Of a DNA stretch of 64,000 nucleotides, positions 19,010 to 27,649 are shown in pieces; the stretch's first letter is position 1; each line of letters opens with the position of its first letter. Origin of the DNA: Mesorhizobium sp. L-2-11 (lineage in GTDB: Bacteria; Pseudomonadota; Alphaproteobacteria; Rhizobiales; Rhizobiaceae); assembly GCF_016756595.1 (NCBI RefSeq), contig NZ_AP023257.1, positions 3,364,001 through 3,428,000 of the forward strand, in the 5' to 3' direction. Position numbers and translations under genes: made by a program. The notes under the pieces were generated by a model. It was not told where the DNA came from. It saw only the letters and a list, made by a program, of their open reading frames with translations, and made no database searches.

Positions 19010-19080
19010 GACCATGATCTTCTCCGAAAAAACCGGGCTCCACTTTTTGCTGCGCTGACCTTCGGTTCGGGATCATGGTC
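19010..19080. repeat. 71-bp palindromic repeat element, copy 2
   Basis: It has perfect 10-bp terminal inverted repeats, GACCATGATC (19010) and GATCATGGTC (to 19080), around CCGAAAAAACCGGGCTCCAC and GCTGACCTTCGG. It is the reverse-oriented counterpart of 10462-10531. It ends on the first base of the complement of the DUF815 stop codon and lies between convergent genes. Confidence 0.85.
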
Positions 19081-19955
19081 TAATCCTGCAGCGACTTGCC
19101 GAGCCGGCCTGCCAGATCCTGGGTGTACTGCCAGGCGACGCGACCCGAACGGCTGCCGCGCGTCGTCGCCCATTCCAGCGCCTCGGCGCGCAGCGTCTCG
19201 GGATCGATGGCGAGTCCGTGATGGCGGACATATCCGTCGATCATGTCGAGATACTCGTCCTGCGAGCATTTGTGGAAGCCGAGCCATAGCCCGAAACGGT
19301 CGGAGAGCGAGACTTTTTCCTCGACCGCTTCCGACGGGTTGATGGCGGTCGAGCGCTCATTGTCGATCATGTCGCGCGGCAAAAGGTGGCGCCGGTTCGA
19401 CGTGGCGTAGAAGATCACATTGGCCGGGCGGCCCTCGACTCCGCCTTCGAGCGCCGCCTTCAGCGACTTGTAGGATGTGTCGTCGTGGTCGAAGGAGAGG
19501 TCGTCGCAAAACAGGATGAAACGGTAAGGCGCTGCCTTCAGCAGCGCCATCAGCTTCGGCAGCGTGTCGATGTCCTCGCGGTGGATCTCGATGAGCTTGA
19601 GTGGCAAATCCAGCTTTGCCGATGCGTTGACCGCCGCATGTACGGCCTTGACCAGCGAGGATTTTCCCATGCCGCGTGCGCCCCACAACAGCACGTTGTT
19701 GGCGGCGTAACCGGAGGCGAAACGCTCGGTGTTGTCGACCAGTATGTCGCGGACGCGGTCGACGCCGCGGATCAGGCCGATGTCGACCCGGTTGACCTTG
19801 CGCACCGGCTCCAGATAGCCGGGATCAGCCTGCCAGACGAAGCAGTCGGCCCGGCCGAGATCGGTTTCCGGCACCGGGGGCGGGGCGAGGCGGGCGACCG
19901 CCTCGATCAGGCGGTCGAGCTTCCTGTTCAGGGCTTCGATGGTGCTGTCGGTCAT
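19080..19955 (-). CDS. DUF815-family AAA+ ATPase
   Basis: A 291-aa P-loop ATPase of the DUF815 family. Walker A is WGARGMGKSSLV, Walker B is FILFCDDLSFD and the sensor region is FYATSNRRHLLP. The biochemical role of the family is unsettled. The first residues form a coiled coil (ALNRKLDRLIEAVARL). ATG 19955 (MTDSTIEALN) is chosen, and two in-frame ATGs lie up to ten codons upstream. Its stop codon touches a palindromic repeat. Confidence 0.85.
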   Translation of the reverse strand: MTDSTIEALNRKLDRLIEAVARLAPPPVPETDLGRADCFVWQADPGYLEPVRKVNRVDIGLIRGVDRVRDILVDNTERFASGYAANNVLLWGARGMGKSSLVKAVHAAVNASAKLDLPLKLIEIHREDIDTLPKLMALLKAAPYRFILFCDDLSFDHDDTSYKSLKAALEGGVEGRPANVIFYATSNRRHLLPRDMIDNERSTAINPSEAVEEKVSLSDRFGLWLGFHKCSQDEYLDMIDGYVRHHGLAIDPETLRAEALEWATTRGSRSGRVAWQYTQDLAGRLGKSLQD

Positions 19956-20035
19956 TCTTGTCTTTTGTTTTTGCATTAAGAGCAACGGAACCTATCGATT
20001 CCGGCGGTTTCGGAACCGGCTCCAACCTTTTGTTA

Positions 20036-20086
20036 GGGCACGATCTTTTTTGAGAACCGCGCTCCATCCTTCGGGACCATGCTCTA
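20036..20086. repeat. degenerate copy of the palindromic repeat family
   Basis: GGGCACGATC, then GAGAACCGCGCTCCA, then GGGACCATGCTC follow the plan of the elements at 10462 and 19010, but the central GCTGACCTTCGG section is missing. It lies upstream of yajC, between yajC and the divergent DUF815 gene. Confidence 0.6.
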
Positions 20087-20230
20087 ACACGGCTCAACCA
20101 GCCGGAAAAGCAGCTGAAATGCTCGGTCGCAGTTGCATTGGCAACTTTACCGACTATATTCCGGCCAAATTTCACGGGGCCGCCAAATTACCCGTTTGGC
20201 GGCTGTTTTTCAAAATTCAGGAGTACTTCG

Positions 20231-20569
20231 ATGTTCGTGACCCCGGCATATGCCCAAGGCGTCGGCACCTCCCCGGATATGTTCATCAGCATTTTGCCGT
20301 TTGTCCTGATTTTTGTGATCATGTATTTTCTGATCATCCGGCCGCAGCGCACGCAGTTGAAAAAGCGTGGCGAGATGCTGGCGGCGGTTCGCCGCGGCGA
20401 TACGGTCATCACCGGCGGCGGTTTCGTCGGCAAGGTGACCAAGGTCATCGACGACAACGAGCTCGAGATCGATCTCGGCGGTGGCACCAAGGTAACGGCG
20501 CTGCGTTCGACGATTGCCGATGTGCGCGTCAAGGGCGAGCCAGTGGCGAACCAGAACGCCAAGAAATAA
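20231..20569 (+). CDS. yajC: preprotein translocase accessory subunit YajC
   Basis: A 112-aa single-pass inner-membrane protein of the SecDF-YajC complex. It has the membrane helix ISILPFVLIFVIMYFLIIRPQ and the conserved TQLKKRGEMLAAVRRGDTVITGGG. ATG 20231 (MFVTPAYAQG) is preceded by AGGAG at the right distance. The frame stays open 31 codons further upstream without family similarity. secDF follows after an unusually long gap that contains a decayed duplication. Confidence 0.95.
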   Translation: MFVTPAYAQGVGTSPDMFISILPFVLIFVIMYFLIIRPQRTQLKKRGEMLAAVRRGDTVITGGGFVGKVTKVIDDNELEIDLGGGTKVTALRSTIADVRVKGEPVANQNAKK

Positions 20570-20760
20570 ACGGATTGTCGGCACAACGTTTCCCCAGGAT
20601 CGCCCCGTCCGGCAACGCCATTTGCTGTATTTTCGCGCTTCAGGACGACTCTGATCTGGCTGACCGCCGGTATCACGGGGCGCCAACGATCTCGTGATGC
20701 CATTGTGCGCTGGTCCCATGCCGGCAAGATTGACAATAGTTGAAGAAAGCCCGATGGCAG
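20545..20760 (+). pseudogene. decayed duplicate of the yajC 3' end and secD 5' end
   Basis: The segment from the last yajC codons (GCGAACCAGAACGCCAAGAA) onward is repeated at about 20820-21030, where the copy leads into intact secD. The clearest match is TTCGCGCTTCAGGACGACTC and CTGATCTGGCTGACCG at 20633-20666 against the intact secD text for FSRFKMILIWLAV at 20904-20943. Similarity fades after about 150 bases. The first copy has no secD start codon and several indels. It is an old tandem duplication whose 5' secD copy has eroded. Confidence 0.65.
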
Positions 20761-20895
20761 CATCAAAGTGAACTGCCTTGTGCTCGACATCAACCTATGT
20801 GCGGACCACGGCTCGCCAGGGCGAACCAGAGCGCCTAGAAATAACCCAATTCCAGGCGGAACGATCCGCCCGAACGCCGTGACGGACGACGCCTT

Positions 20896-23448
20896 ATGCT
20901 CTATTTCTCGCGCTTCAAGATGATCCTGATCTGGCTGGCCGTGGCCGCCACAGTGATCCTCGCTGCGCCCAATCTTTTTTCGGCAAGCACGCTCGCCAAG
21001 CTTCCCGACTGGGTGCCGAAGCGCCAGATGACGCTCGGCCTCGATCTGCAGGGCGGCTCGCATATCCTGCTCAGGATGGATCCGAACGATCTGATCAAGG
21101 ATCGGCTGGAGACGACGCGCGACGAAATCAGGACGCGGCTGCGCGATGCCAAGATCGGTTATACCGGCCTTGCCGGATCAGGCCGGGCCGTGCAGGTCCG
21201 CATCACCGACCCCGGTCAGGTCGAAGCTGCCAAGACGGCGCTGAAGACATTGACAGACCCGGTGGCCGCCGGCCTGTTCAGCGGCGGCTCCGTCCAGGAA
21301 ATGTCGTTGGATGATTCCGAGCCCGGCCTGCTCAAATTTGCCTTCACCGATGCCGGCATCAAGTATCGCACGTCGACGGCGCTGGCGCAGTCGCTCGAAG
21401 TCGTCGAGCGCCGCGTCAACGAACTCGGCACCACCGAGCCGATCGTGCAACGCCAAGGCGACGACCGCATTCTGGTCCAGGTGCCGGGCCTGCAGGATCC
21501 GCAACGGCTGAAGGATATTCTAGGCCAGACCGCCAAGCTGACTTTCCAGATGGTCGACCAGTCGATGCCGGTGCAGGACGCGCTCAACGGTCGTCCGCCG
21601 GCCGGATCCTCGGTGTTGTATTCCCAAGATGATCCGCCGGTTCCCTATCTGATCGAGAACCGCGTCATCGTTTCTGGCGAGAATCTCGTCGATGCGCAGG
21701 CGACGTACAATTCCCAGACCAATGAGCCGGTGGTTTCGTTCACCTTTGATTCCAAGGGGGCGGCGCGTTTCGGCCAGGCCACCTCGCAGAATGTCGGCAA
21801 GCTGTTTGCCATCATCCTCGACAATCAGGTGATTTCGGCGCCGCAGATCCGCGAACCGATCCTTGGCGGCAGCGGCCAGATCTCAGGCAATTTCACCGCC
21901 GAGAGTGCCAACGACCTCGCCGTGCTGTTGCGTGCCGGCGCGCTGCCGGCGACGCTGACGGTGATCGAAGAGCGCACGGTAGGCCCTGGGCTCGGCGAGG
22001 ATTCCATTCACGCCGGCAAGGTCGCCGGCGTGATCGGCTCCATACTCGTCGTCGTGTTCATGTTCGTGGCCTATGGCTTTCTCGGCTTCATTGCCAATAT
22101 CGCGCTGGCGGTGCATGTGGCGATGATCATCGCGTTGTTGTCGTTGCTTGGCGCGACACTGACATTGCCAGGCATCGCCGGCATCGTGCTGACCATCGGC
22201 ATGGCGGTCGATTCAAACGTCCTCATCTACGAGCGCATCCGCGAGGAGCGACGAAACGGTCGCTCGGTCATCCAGGCGATCGACACGGGCTTTTCCAAAG
22301 CGCTGGCGACGATCGTCGATTCGAACGTCACCTCGCTGATCGCAACCGTGGTGCTGTTCTGGCTGGGGACCGGGCCGGTCAAGGGCTTTGCCGTAACCTT
22401 CGCCATCGGCATTCTGACCACCGTCTTCACCGCCTTCACCTTCACCCGCCTGCTGGTGTCGATCTGGCTTCGCCGCGCCCGCCCGAAGGAGTTGCCGCGC
22501 GCGCCGGTGACCTTCGTCCCGGCGGGCACGCGAATTCCGTTCATGGGCATCCGCCGCTGGACATTCGCGCTGTCCAGCGTGCTGTCGATCCTGGCGGTCG
22601 TGCTGTTCATGACCGTCGACATCAACTACGGCATCGACTTCAAGGGCGGTTCGCTGATCGAGGTGCAGGCCAAGGATGGCACCGCCGACATTGCCGACAT
22701 CCGCGGCAGGCTTTCGGAACTCAACATCGGTGAAGTGCAGGTGCAGCAGTTCGGCGACCCGAACGACGTCTTGATCCGCGTCGGCACGCAGGAGGGCGGC
22801 GAGAACGCCGAACAGACCGTCATCGACAAGGTGCGCGGCGAGTTGCAGGACCATTACGATTTCCGCCGTGTCGAAGTGGTGGGGCCGACGGTTTCCGGCG
22901 AACTCGCCAAGCAAGGCACCATAGCCATGCTGATCGCGCTGCTCGGAATCCTGGTCTATGTCTGGTTCCGCTTCGAATGGCAGTTCGCGGTCGGCGCCAT
23001 TATCGCCACGGTCCACGATGTGGTCATGACGATCGGCTTCTTCGTCATCACCGGTCTCGAATTCAACCAATCGTCTCTTGCGGCGATACTCACCATCATC
23101 GGCTATTCGCTCAATGACACGATCGTCGTCTATGACCGTGTTCGCGAAGACTTGCGAAAATACAAGCGGATGCCGCTGCCGCAATTGTTGAACAACGCCA
23201 TCAACGAGACGCTGTCGCGAACGACGCTGACCTCGGTGACGACGATGCTGGCGCTGCTGGCGCTGGTGCTGTTCGGCGGCGAGGTGATCCGCTCGTTCAC
23301 CCTGGCAATGCTGTTCGGCGTCGTCTTCGGTACCTATTCGTCGATCTTCATCGCCGCGCCATTGCTCATCCTGTTCAAGCTTCGTCCGGAGACTGCGACG
23401 GCCGATGTGGAGAAGCCGGTGAGCGGCGGCAAAGCCATGGCAAGCTGA
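20896..23448 (+). CDS. secDF: fused protein translocase SecD-SecF
   Basis: An 850-aa natural fusion typical of Rhizobiales. SecD occupies about residues 1-535 (first helix FKMILIWLAVAATVILA, D1 motif LGLDLQGGSHILLRMD, then IVLTIGMAVDSNVLIYERIREE). SecF occupies about 545-835 (DINYGIDFKGGSLIEVQ, then IIGYSLNDTIVVYDRVRED). There are twelve membrane helices in total. It uses the proton-motive force to pull secreted proteins through SecYEG. Two homologues of complex I assembly factors follow closely (15 bases to the next gene). Confidence 0.95.
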   Translation: MLYFSRFKMILIWLAVAATVILAAPNLFSASTLAKLPDWVPKRQMTLGLDLQGGSHILLRMDPNDLIKDRLETTRDEIRTRLRDAKIGYTGLAGSGRAVQVRITDPGQVEAAKTALKTLTDPVAAGLFSGGSVQEMSLDDSEPGLLKFAFTDAGIKYRTSTALAQSLEVVERRVNELGTTEPIVQRQGDDRILVQVPGLQDPQRLKDILGQTAKLTFQMVDQSMPVQDALNGRPPAGSSVLYSQDDPPVPYLIENRVIVSGENLVDAQATYNSQTNEPVVSFTFDSKGAARFGQATSQNVGKLFAIILDNQVISAPQIREPILGGSGQISGNFTAESANDLAVLLRAGALPATLTVIEERTVGPGLGEDSIHAGKVAGVIGSILVVVFMFVAYGFLGFIANIALAVHVAMIIALLSLLGATLTLPGIAGIVLTIGMAVDSNVLIYERIREERRNGRSVIQAIDTGFSKALATIVDSNVTSLIATVVLFWLGTGPVKGFAVTFAIGILTTVFTAFTFTRLLVSIWLRRARPKELPRAPVTFVPAGTRIPFMGIRRWTFALSSVLSILAVVLFMTVDINYGIDFKGGSLIEVQAKDGTADIADIRGRLSELNIGEVQVQQFGDPNDVLIRVGTQEGGENAEQTVIDKVRGELQDHYDFRRVEVVGPTVSGELAKQGTIAMLIALLGILVYVWFRFEWQFAVGAIIATVHDVVMTIGFFVITGLEFNQSSLAAILTIIGYSLNDTIVVYDRVREDLRKYKRMPLPQLLNNAINETLSRTTLTSVTTMLALLALVLFGGEVIRSFTLAMLFGVVFGTYSSIFIAAPLLILFKLRPETATADVEKPVSGGKAMAS

Positions 23449-23463
23449 CGGGCGGCCAACGGG

Positions 23464-23853
23464 ATGACCAAAGGCATTGTCATCCGTGAAGCGCATTTCC
23501 CCGGCCGGGCGCCGATCGAGGCCTATGGCAATGGCGGGTTTCGCTTCGCCGACATGTCGCATCGCGGCTCGCTCCTGTGCCTGCCGTCGGGCATCTATGG
23601 CTGGGAGCCGGCCGATCCCCTGGCGCTGACGGCGGCGGATTTCGCCAAGCTGCTCAACGAGGCTGACAAGGTCGAGATCTTGCTGGTCGGCGCCGGCAAG
23701 GATCTCAGGCCGTTGCCGGCGGCGCTGCGTGCTGCGCTGAAGGCGGCGGGTGTTGCGGCCGATCCGATGTCGACTGGTGCTGCCGTGCGGACCTACAATG
23801 TTCTTCTGGCGGAAAACCGCGCGGTGGCCGCCGCGCTGATTGCCGTCGAGTGA
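23464..23853 (+). CDS. Mth938-domain protein, NDUFAF3 homologue
   Basis: A 129-aa Mth938/DUF498 protein with the core text EILLVGAGKDLRPLPAALR and MSTGAAVRTYNVLLAENR. The mitochondrial homologue NDUFAF3 is an assembly factor for respiratory complex I. The link between this family and secDF is conserved in alphaproteobacteria and was part of the original argument for the human gene's role. The bacterial function is inferred. The next gene starts one base after its stop. Confidence 0.85.
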   Translation: MTKGIVIREAHFPGRAPIEAYGNGGFRFADMSHRGSLLCLPSGIYGWEPADPLALTAADFAKLLNEADKVEILLVGAGKDLRPLPAALRAALKAAGVAADPMSTGAAVRTYNVLLAENRAVAAALIAVE

Positions 23854-23854
23854 C

Positions 23855-24706
23855 GTGAGCGAAAACGCCAAAATCGTCAGGGAAACGGTGCGCGCCGCCG
23901 ATCATGACCGCTATGTCTGCGCGCTCTATGCCCCCGAGGACAAGCGTGACGCGCTGTTTTCGCTCTATGCCTTCAATGCCGAGATATCAGGCATTCGCGA
24001 CCGTATCCGCGAGGCTCTGCCGGGGGAAGTGCGGCTGCAATGGTGGCGCGATGTCATCGCAGCCGGGGACACCGGGGCAGGCACCGGCCATCCCGTTGCC
24101 GACGCGTTGAAGGCGACGATTTCCGCCCACCGCCTGCCGAAACCCGCCTTCGAGAACATGCTCGAAGCCCGTATTTTCGATCTCTACGACGATCCCATGC
24201 CGTCGCGCACCGATCTGGAAGGCTATTGCGGCGAAACCGCAGCGGCGCTCATCCAGCTTGCAGCGATGGTGCTCGATCCCGTCGAAGCGCCGCGTTTCGC
24301 CGAGCTTGCGGGCAGGGCAGGATGTGCACAAGCGATGACCGGCCTTTTGCTGCTGCTGCCATTGCACCGCAAGCGCGGGCAGTGCTTTGTCCCGGCCGAC
24401 ATTCTCGCCGCGGCAGGGTCGTCGTCCGATGAGTTTGTTGCGGGCGATGACGGGCCTGGAGCGCAACGCGCCGTCGCCGCGATGATCGCGCTGGCGCAAG
24501 AACATCTTGCGGCATTCGAGCAGGGTGCATCGGCGTTGCCGGATTCGCTCAGACCAGCATTTTTGCCGCTGGCCTTGTCGCGCGCCTATCTCGGCAAGAT
24601 GGAAATTTCTCGTCAGTCACCTCTGAACGGCGTGGCGCGGCTCTCGGCCTGGCGCCTGCATTGGCTGCTGTTGCGCCGCGCAACGCGAGGCTGGCCGGTC
24701 GCCTGA
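23855..24706 (+). CDS. squalene/phytoene synthase-family protein, NDUFAF6 homologue
   Basis: A 283-aa all-helical isoprenoid synthase-fold protein (RYVCALYAPEDKRDALFSLYAF, then QWWRDVIAA). The Asp-rich DxxxD catalytic motifs of true squalene or phytoene synthases are not evident. DLYDDPMPSRTDLEGYCGET occupies the corresponding place. This matches the NDUFAF6 branch, a complex I assembly factor lacking prenyl synthase activity. GTG 23855 is chosen because the upstream TTG would overlap the previous gene. Pairing with the NDUFAF3 homologue supports a joint role. Confidence 0.75.
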   Translation: MSENAKIVRETVRAADHDRYVCALYAPEDKRDALFSLYAFNAEISGIRDRIREALPGEVRLQWWRDVIAAGDTGAGTGHPVADALKATISAHRLPKPAFENMLEARIFDLYDDPMPSRTDLEGYCGETAAALIQLAAMVLDPVEAPRFAELAGRAGCAQAMTGLLLLLPLHRKRGQCFVPADILAAAGSSSDEFVAGDDGPGAQRAVAAMIALAQEHLAAFEQGASALPDSLRPAFLPLALSRAYLGKMEISRQSPLNGVARLSAWRLHWLLLRRATRGWPVA

Positions 24707-24788
24707 AGGCTGACAAGTATGAAGGAACCTTAGAGATGGAAAACCGGGGCTCCCGCCGCGATCGTTGATCTGGGTGGGTAACTGTCCA

Positions 24789-25121
24789 TCATGATGGATC
24801 GCTCGATCCGCCATCGCGCATCAGCGTCTCATAGTCGCGACCGCCGTAGAAGATGTTCACAATGCGGACGAGATCGCCTTCGATGACGTAAGCGATGACG
24901 GCAGAATGCTCGAACGGAACTGTTCGCAATCCTGGCACGATGTCGTCGCGCCTGCGGCCACCGCGAGGGGCATTGCCGATGTTTTGGCAGCGGTCTTCGA
25001 TACGCAGAACGAATTTCAGTGCGATATCAGCACTTCCGCTAGCCTCGGCGATGTGTCTGAATATTGCTGCCAGATCACCGCTGGCGCTTTCGCGATACTC
25101 GACCTCAAGCCGCCGAATCAT
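24789..25121 (-). CDS. ParE/RelE-superfamily toxin
   Basis: A 110-aa toxin. It starts MIRRLEVEYRESASGDLAAIF, has the typical helix pair, a basic GNAPRGGRRR segment and the C-terminal strands LRTVPFEHSAVIAYVIEG and VRIVNIFYGGRDYETLM. ParE toxins poison DNA gyrase, while RelE relatives cleave mRNA; which applies here is not certain. Its ATG lies 17 bases inside the antitoxin gene, giving coupled translation. The gene is oriented away from trmFO. Confidence 0.85.
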   Translation of the reverse strand: MIRRLEVEYRESASGDLAAIFRHIAEASGSADIALKFVLRIEDRCQNIGNAPRGGRRRDDIVPGLRTVPFEHSAVIAYVIEGDLVRIVNIFYGGRDYETLMRDGGSSDPS

Positions 25122-25395
25122 CGGCGCGGCTCGAATACTGCGCGAAAAATCCCCTAAGACGGTCGCGAACCTCCTCGCCAGAAAGGTTCGGTCTCGTATC
25201 TTCAATCGAGGCCTTGACGCGCGCCCTGATCGACGCCATGCGCTCGGCATGCTCTTCCTCGTCGCGCTGGAAGGCGCGAAGTGCTGCGCGGATGACCTCG
25301 CTCGCCGATCCGAAGGAGCCGTCCTCGACCTTTTCGCGGATCATGCGCGCCATGGCTGGCGTGACGGTGACGGACAGTTTCTCGGCGGGCTCCAT
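25105..25395 (-). CDS. ParD-type antitoxin (ribbon-helix-helix)
   Basis: A 96-aa antitoxin. The N-terminal ribbon-helix-helix (KLSVTVTPAMARMIREKVED, then GSFGSASEVIRAALRAFQRDEEE) should bind DNA. The C-terminal half (residues about 55-96) is charged and would wrap the toxin. Its ATG has AGGGAG upstream. A perfect 17-bp palindrome 23 bases before the start is the likely autoregulatory operator. Confidence 0.88.
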   Translation of the reverse strand: MEPAEKLSVTVTPAMARMIREKVEDGSFGSASEVIRAALRAFQRDEEEHAERMASIRARVKASIEDTRPNLSGEEVRDRLRGFFAQYSSRADDSAA

Positions 25396-25417
25396 GGAAT
25401 TGCTCCCTGTGATGGAG

Positions 25418-25434
25418 GTAGGATAATATCCTAC
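25418..25434. promoter_or_regulatory. perfect palindrome, probable parDE operator
   Basis: GTAGGATA-A-TATCCTAC is an exact 8+1+8 inverted repeat immediately upstream of the antitoxin gene, where ParD-type proteins repress their own operon. Its ATAATAT core could overlap the -10 box. Confidence 0.7.
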
Positions 25435-25469
25435 TCTCCGATCAGCTGACCGACAAGTGCGGAAAAGGG

Positions 25470-26879
25470 CTACTCCGCTGCTTCAGCCCGCGAAGGCAGC
25501 CCCAGCCATTCCCGGCAATCAGCCAACGCACGCGATGTGATGGCACGCCGCCTGGCGACGGTCTTGTCTTTGCCGCGCAGGCGTTTTCCCTCGGCTTTCG
25601 GGGCTTCCACCGGAGGGAACAAGCCGAAATTGATGTTCATCGGCTGGAACGAGCGCTTTCCCGGCTCGTCGTCGGAAACGATGTGACCGCCGGTAATATG
25701 GTTGAGCAGCGCGCCAAAGGCTGTGGTCATCGGCGGCAGCGCCGGCGCGTGGCCCAACCGCTCGGCGGCGGCAAAGCGCCCGGCAAGCAGGCCGATGGCG
25801 GCACTTTCGACATAGCCCTCGCAGCCGGTGATCTGGCCGGCGAAGCGCAGGCCGGGCCGTGATTTCAACTGCAGCGAGTGGTCCAGCAGCGTCGGCGAAT
25901 TGATATAGGTGTTGCGGTGCAGGCCGCCGAGGCGGGCAAACTCGGCGTTTTCGAGGCCCGGGATGGTGCGGAACACGCGCACCTGCTCGGCGTGCTTCAG
26001 CTTGGTCTGGAAGCCGACCATGTTGTAGAGCGTGCCCAGCGCATTGTCCTGGCGAAGCTGGACGACGGCATAGGCCTTTACCGACGGATTGTGCGCATTG
26101 GTCAACCCCATCGGTTTCATCGGCCCATGACGCAGCGTCTCGACGCCGCGCTCGGCCATGATCTCGATCGGCAGGCAGCCGTCGAAATAGGGCGTGCCTT
26201 CCCATTGCTTGAATTCGGTCTTTTGGCCGTCGACAAGCGCCTGCACGAAGGCGAGATATTGCTCCTTGTCCATCGGACAGTTGATGTAATCCTTGCCGGT
26301 GCCGCCGGGCCCGACCTTGTCGTAGCGCGACTGGAACCAGCAGATGTCCATGTCGATCGTGTCGAAATGGACGATCGGCGCGATGGCATCGAAGAAGGCG
26401 AGCGCATCGGCGCCGGTCGCTTCCGCGATCGATTGGGCGAGCGAAGGTGCGGTCAGCGGGCCGGTGGCGATGATCGCCTGATCCCAATCCGCCGGCGGCA
26501 GGCCGGGCACTTCCTCGCGCTGGATGGTGATGAGCGGGTGCGCTTCGAGCTTTTCTGTCACCGCTCCGGAAAACCCGTCGCGGTCGACGGCCAGCGCACC
26601 GCCGGCCGGCACCTGGTGCGCGTCGCCGGCGCTCATGATCAGCGAACCGGCCAGCCGCATTTCGGCGTGCAGCAGGCCGACGGCGTTGGTCTGCGCATCG
26701 TCGGAGCGGAAGGAATTGGAACAGACGAGCTCGGCCAATCCATCCGTCTTGTGCGCATCGGTGCCGCGGATGGGACGCATTTCATCCAGCACGACGGGAA
26801 CGCCGGCTTCGGCCGCCTGCCAGGCGGCTTCAGAACCGGCCAGGCCACCGCCGATGACGTGAATGGGATTCTTGTTCAT
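25470..26879 (-). CDS. trmFO: methylenetetrahydrofolate-tRNA-(uracil-5)-methyltransferase TrmFO
   Basis: A 469-aa folate/FAD-dependent enzyme that makes m5U54 in the tRNA T-loop. The FAD-binding GxGxxG is [16 protein letters not shown] (residues 5-20). The family texts [44 protein letters not shown] and [20 protein letters not shown] are present. ATG 26879 (MNKNPIHVI) is chosen; an upstream in-frame start 12 codons earlier lacks family similarity. It is divergent from the next gene. Confidence 0.95.
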   Translation of the reverse strand: MNKNPIHVIGGGLAGSEAAWQAAEAGVPVVLDEMRPIRGTDAHKTDGLAELVCSNSFRSDDAQTNAVGLLHAEMRLAGSLIMSAGDAHQVPAGGALAVDRDGFSGAVTEKLEAHPLITIQREEVPGLPPADWDQAIIATGPLTAPSLAQSIAEATGADALAFFDAIAPIVHFDTIDMDICWFQSRYDKVGPGGTGKDYINCPMDKEQYLAFVQALVDGQKTEFKQWEGTPYFDGCLPIEIMAERGVETLRHGPMKPMGLTNAHNPSVKAYAVVQLRQDNALGTLYNMVGFQTKLKHAEQVRVFRTIPGLENAEFARLGGLHRNTYINSPTLLDHSLQLKSRPGLRFAGQITGCEGYVESAAIGLLAGRFAAAERLGHAPALPPMTTAFGALLNHITGGHIVSDDEPGKRSFQPMNINFGLFPPVEAPKAEGKRLRGKDKTVARRRAITSRALADCREWLGLPSRAEAAE

Positions 26880-26972
26880 AAGCGCCGAAATAATCCTTTG
26901 TCGCTGCGATTGCAATTACACGATCCGGCGGCGTTGTTGCCGCCAAGTGCCGAAATTGTCTACTGTCGGAGA

Positions 26973-27581
26973 ATGGACGGGAAGCTCGGGATGTTTGCCA
27001 GATCGGCATTTCTGACAGTCGTGATCGCCGTGGGCGGATCAGCGGCCGCCGGCGACCTGGCCGCGACAGCTTCCAAGCGGATTCCCATCTGCCACGGCTA
27101 CAGTTGCAACTATCGCACGATGCTGGCGCTTGGCCCCGGTGACGGCGCGCGTTTCCGCTCTATCCTGCGTGCCGGCGCCGGTTCGCCGCAAGCCGAGCGT
27201 GCCGCTATTTCGAAGGCTGTTCGCTATTTCGAGCAGCGCATTCTCCGGGCCACCGGCATTCGCGATCTGCCGCAGTCGGAATTCGGTGCATCGCGCATCA
27301 GGGGCCAGATGGATTGTGTCGACGAATCGACCAATACCCATGCGCTGCTGGTCTATCTTGCCGAGCGAAAATTGCTCAGGTTCCACAAGGTCGAGGACAA
27401 GGCCTCGCGAGGCTTGCTTGTCGACGGGCGCTATCCCCACTGGACGGCGGTGATCAGCGACCGCAAGGGCACCGAGTGGGTGGTGGATTCCTGGTATGCG
27501 CCGATGGGTGGCGCACCGGACATTTTTCCGCTGAGCCAGTGGAAGAAGCGGGGCGTGCTGGAAAGCGGTGCGCTCGACTGA
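26973..27581 (+). CDS. secreted protein with a possible Cys-His-Asp triad, unknown function
   Basis: A 202-aa protein with an N-terminal signal peptide (SAFLTVVIAVGGSAAAGDLA). The mature part has Cys40 and Cys45 (IPICHGYSCNY), then QMDCVDESTNTHALLVYL (Cys115), PHWTAVI (His156) and VVDSWY (Asp172). The order and spacing of Cys115-His156-Asp172 resemble transglutaminase-like cysteine peptidases, but I do not recognise the family and activity is unproven. ATG 26973 is assumed; ATG 26991 is an alternative. Confidence 0.6.
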   Translation: MDGKLGMFARSAFLTVVIAVGGSAAAGDLAATASKRIPICHGYSCNYRTMLALGPGDGARFRSILRAGAGSPQAERAAISKAVRYFEQRILRATGIRDLPQSEFGASRIRGQMDCVDESTNTHALLVYLAERKLLRFHKVEDKASRGLLVDGRYPHWTAVISDRKGTEWVVDSWYAPMGGAPDIFPLSQWKKRGVLESGALD

Positions 27582-27649
27582 CGAAAGGGACTTCCTCGCC
27601 AGAACGATCCTCCCAGAACGATTCTCAGTGCTCGTCGATCCTGAAAACA

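Noticed and set aside
22213..23871. A 552-codon minus-strand frame
   Set aside because: It is a shadow of secDF and the Mth938 gene, His/Arg/Asp-rich in the way reverse frames of GC-rich genes are.
25878..26972. Plus-strand open frame joined to the gene at 26973
   Set aside because: It is antisense to trmFO. Only the part after 26973 has a signal peptide and coding character.
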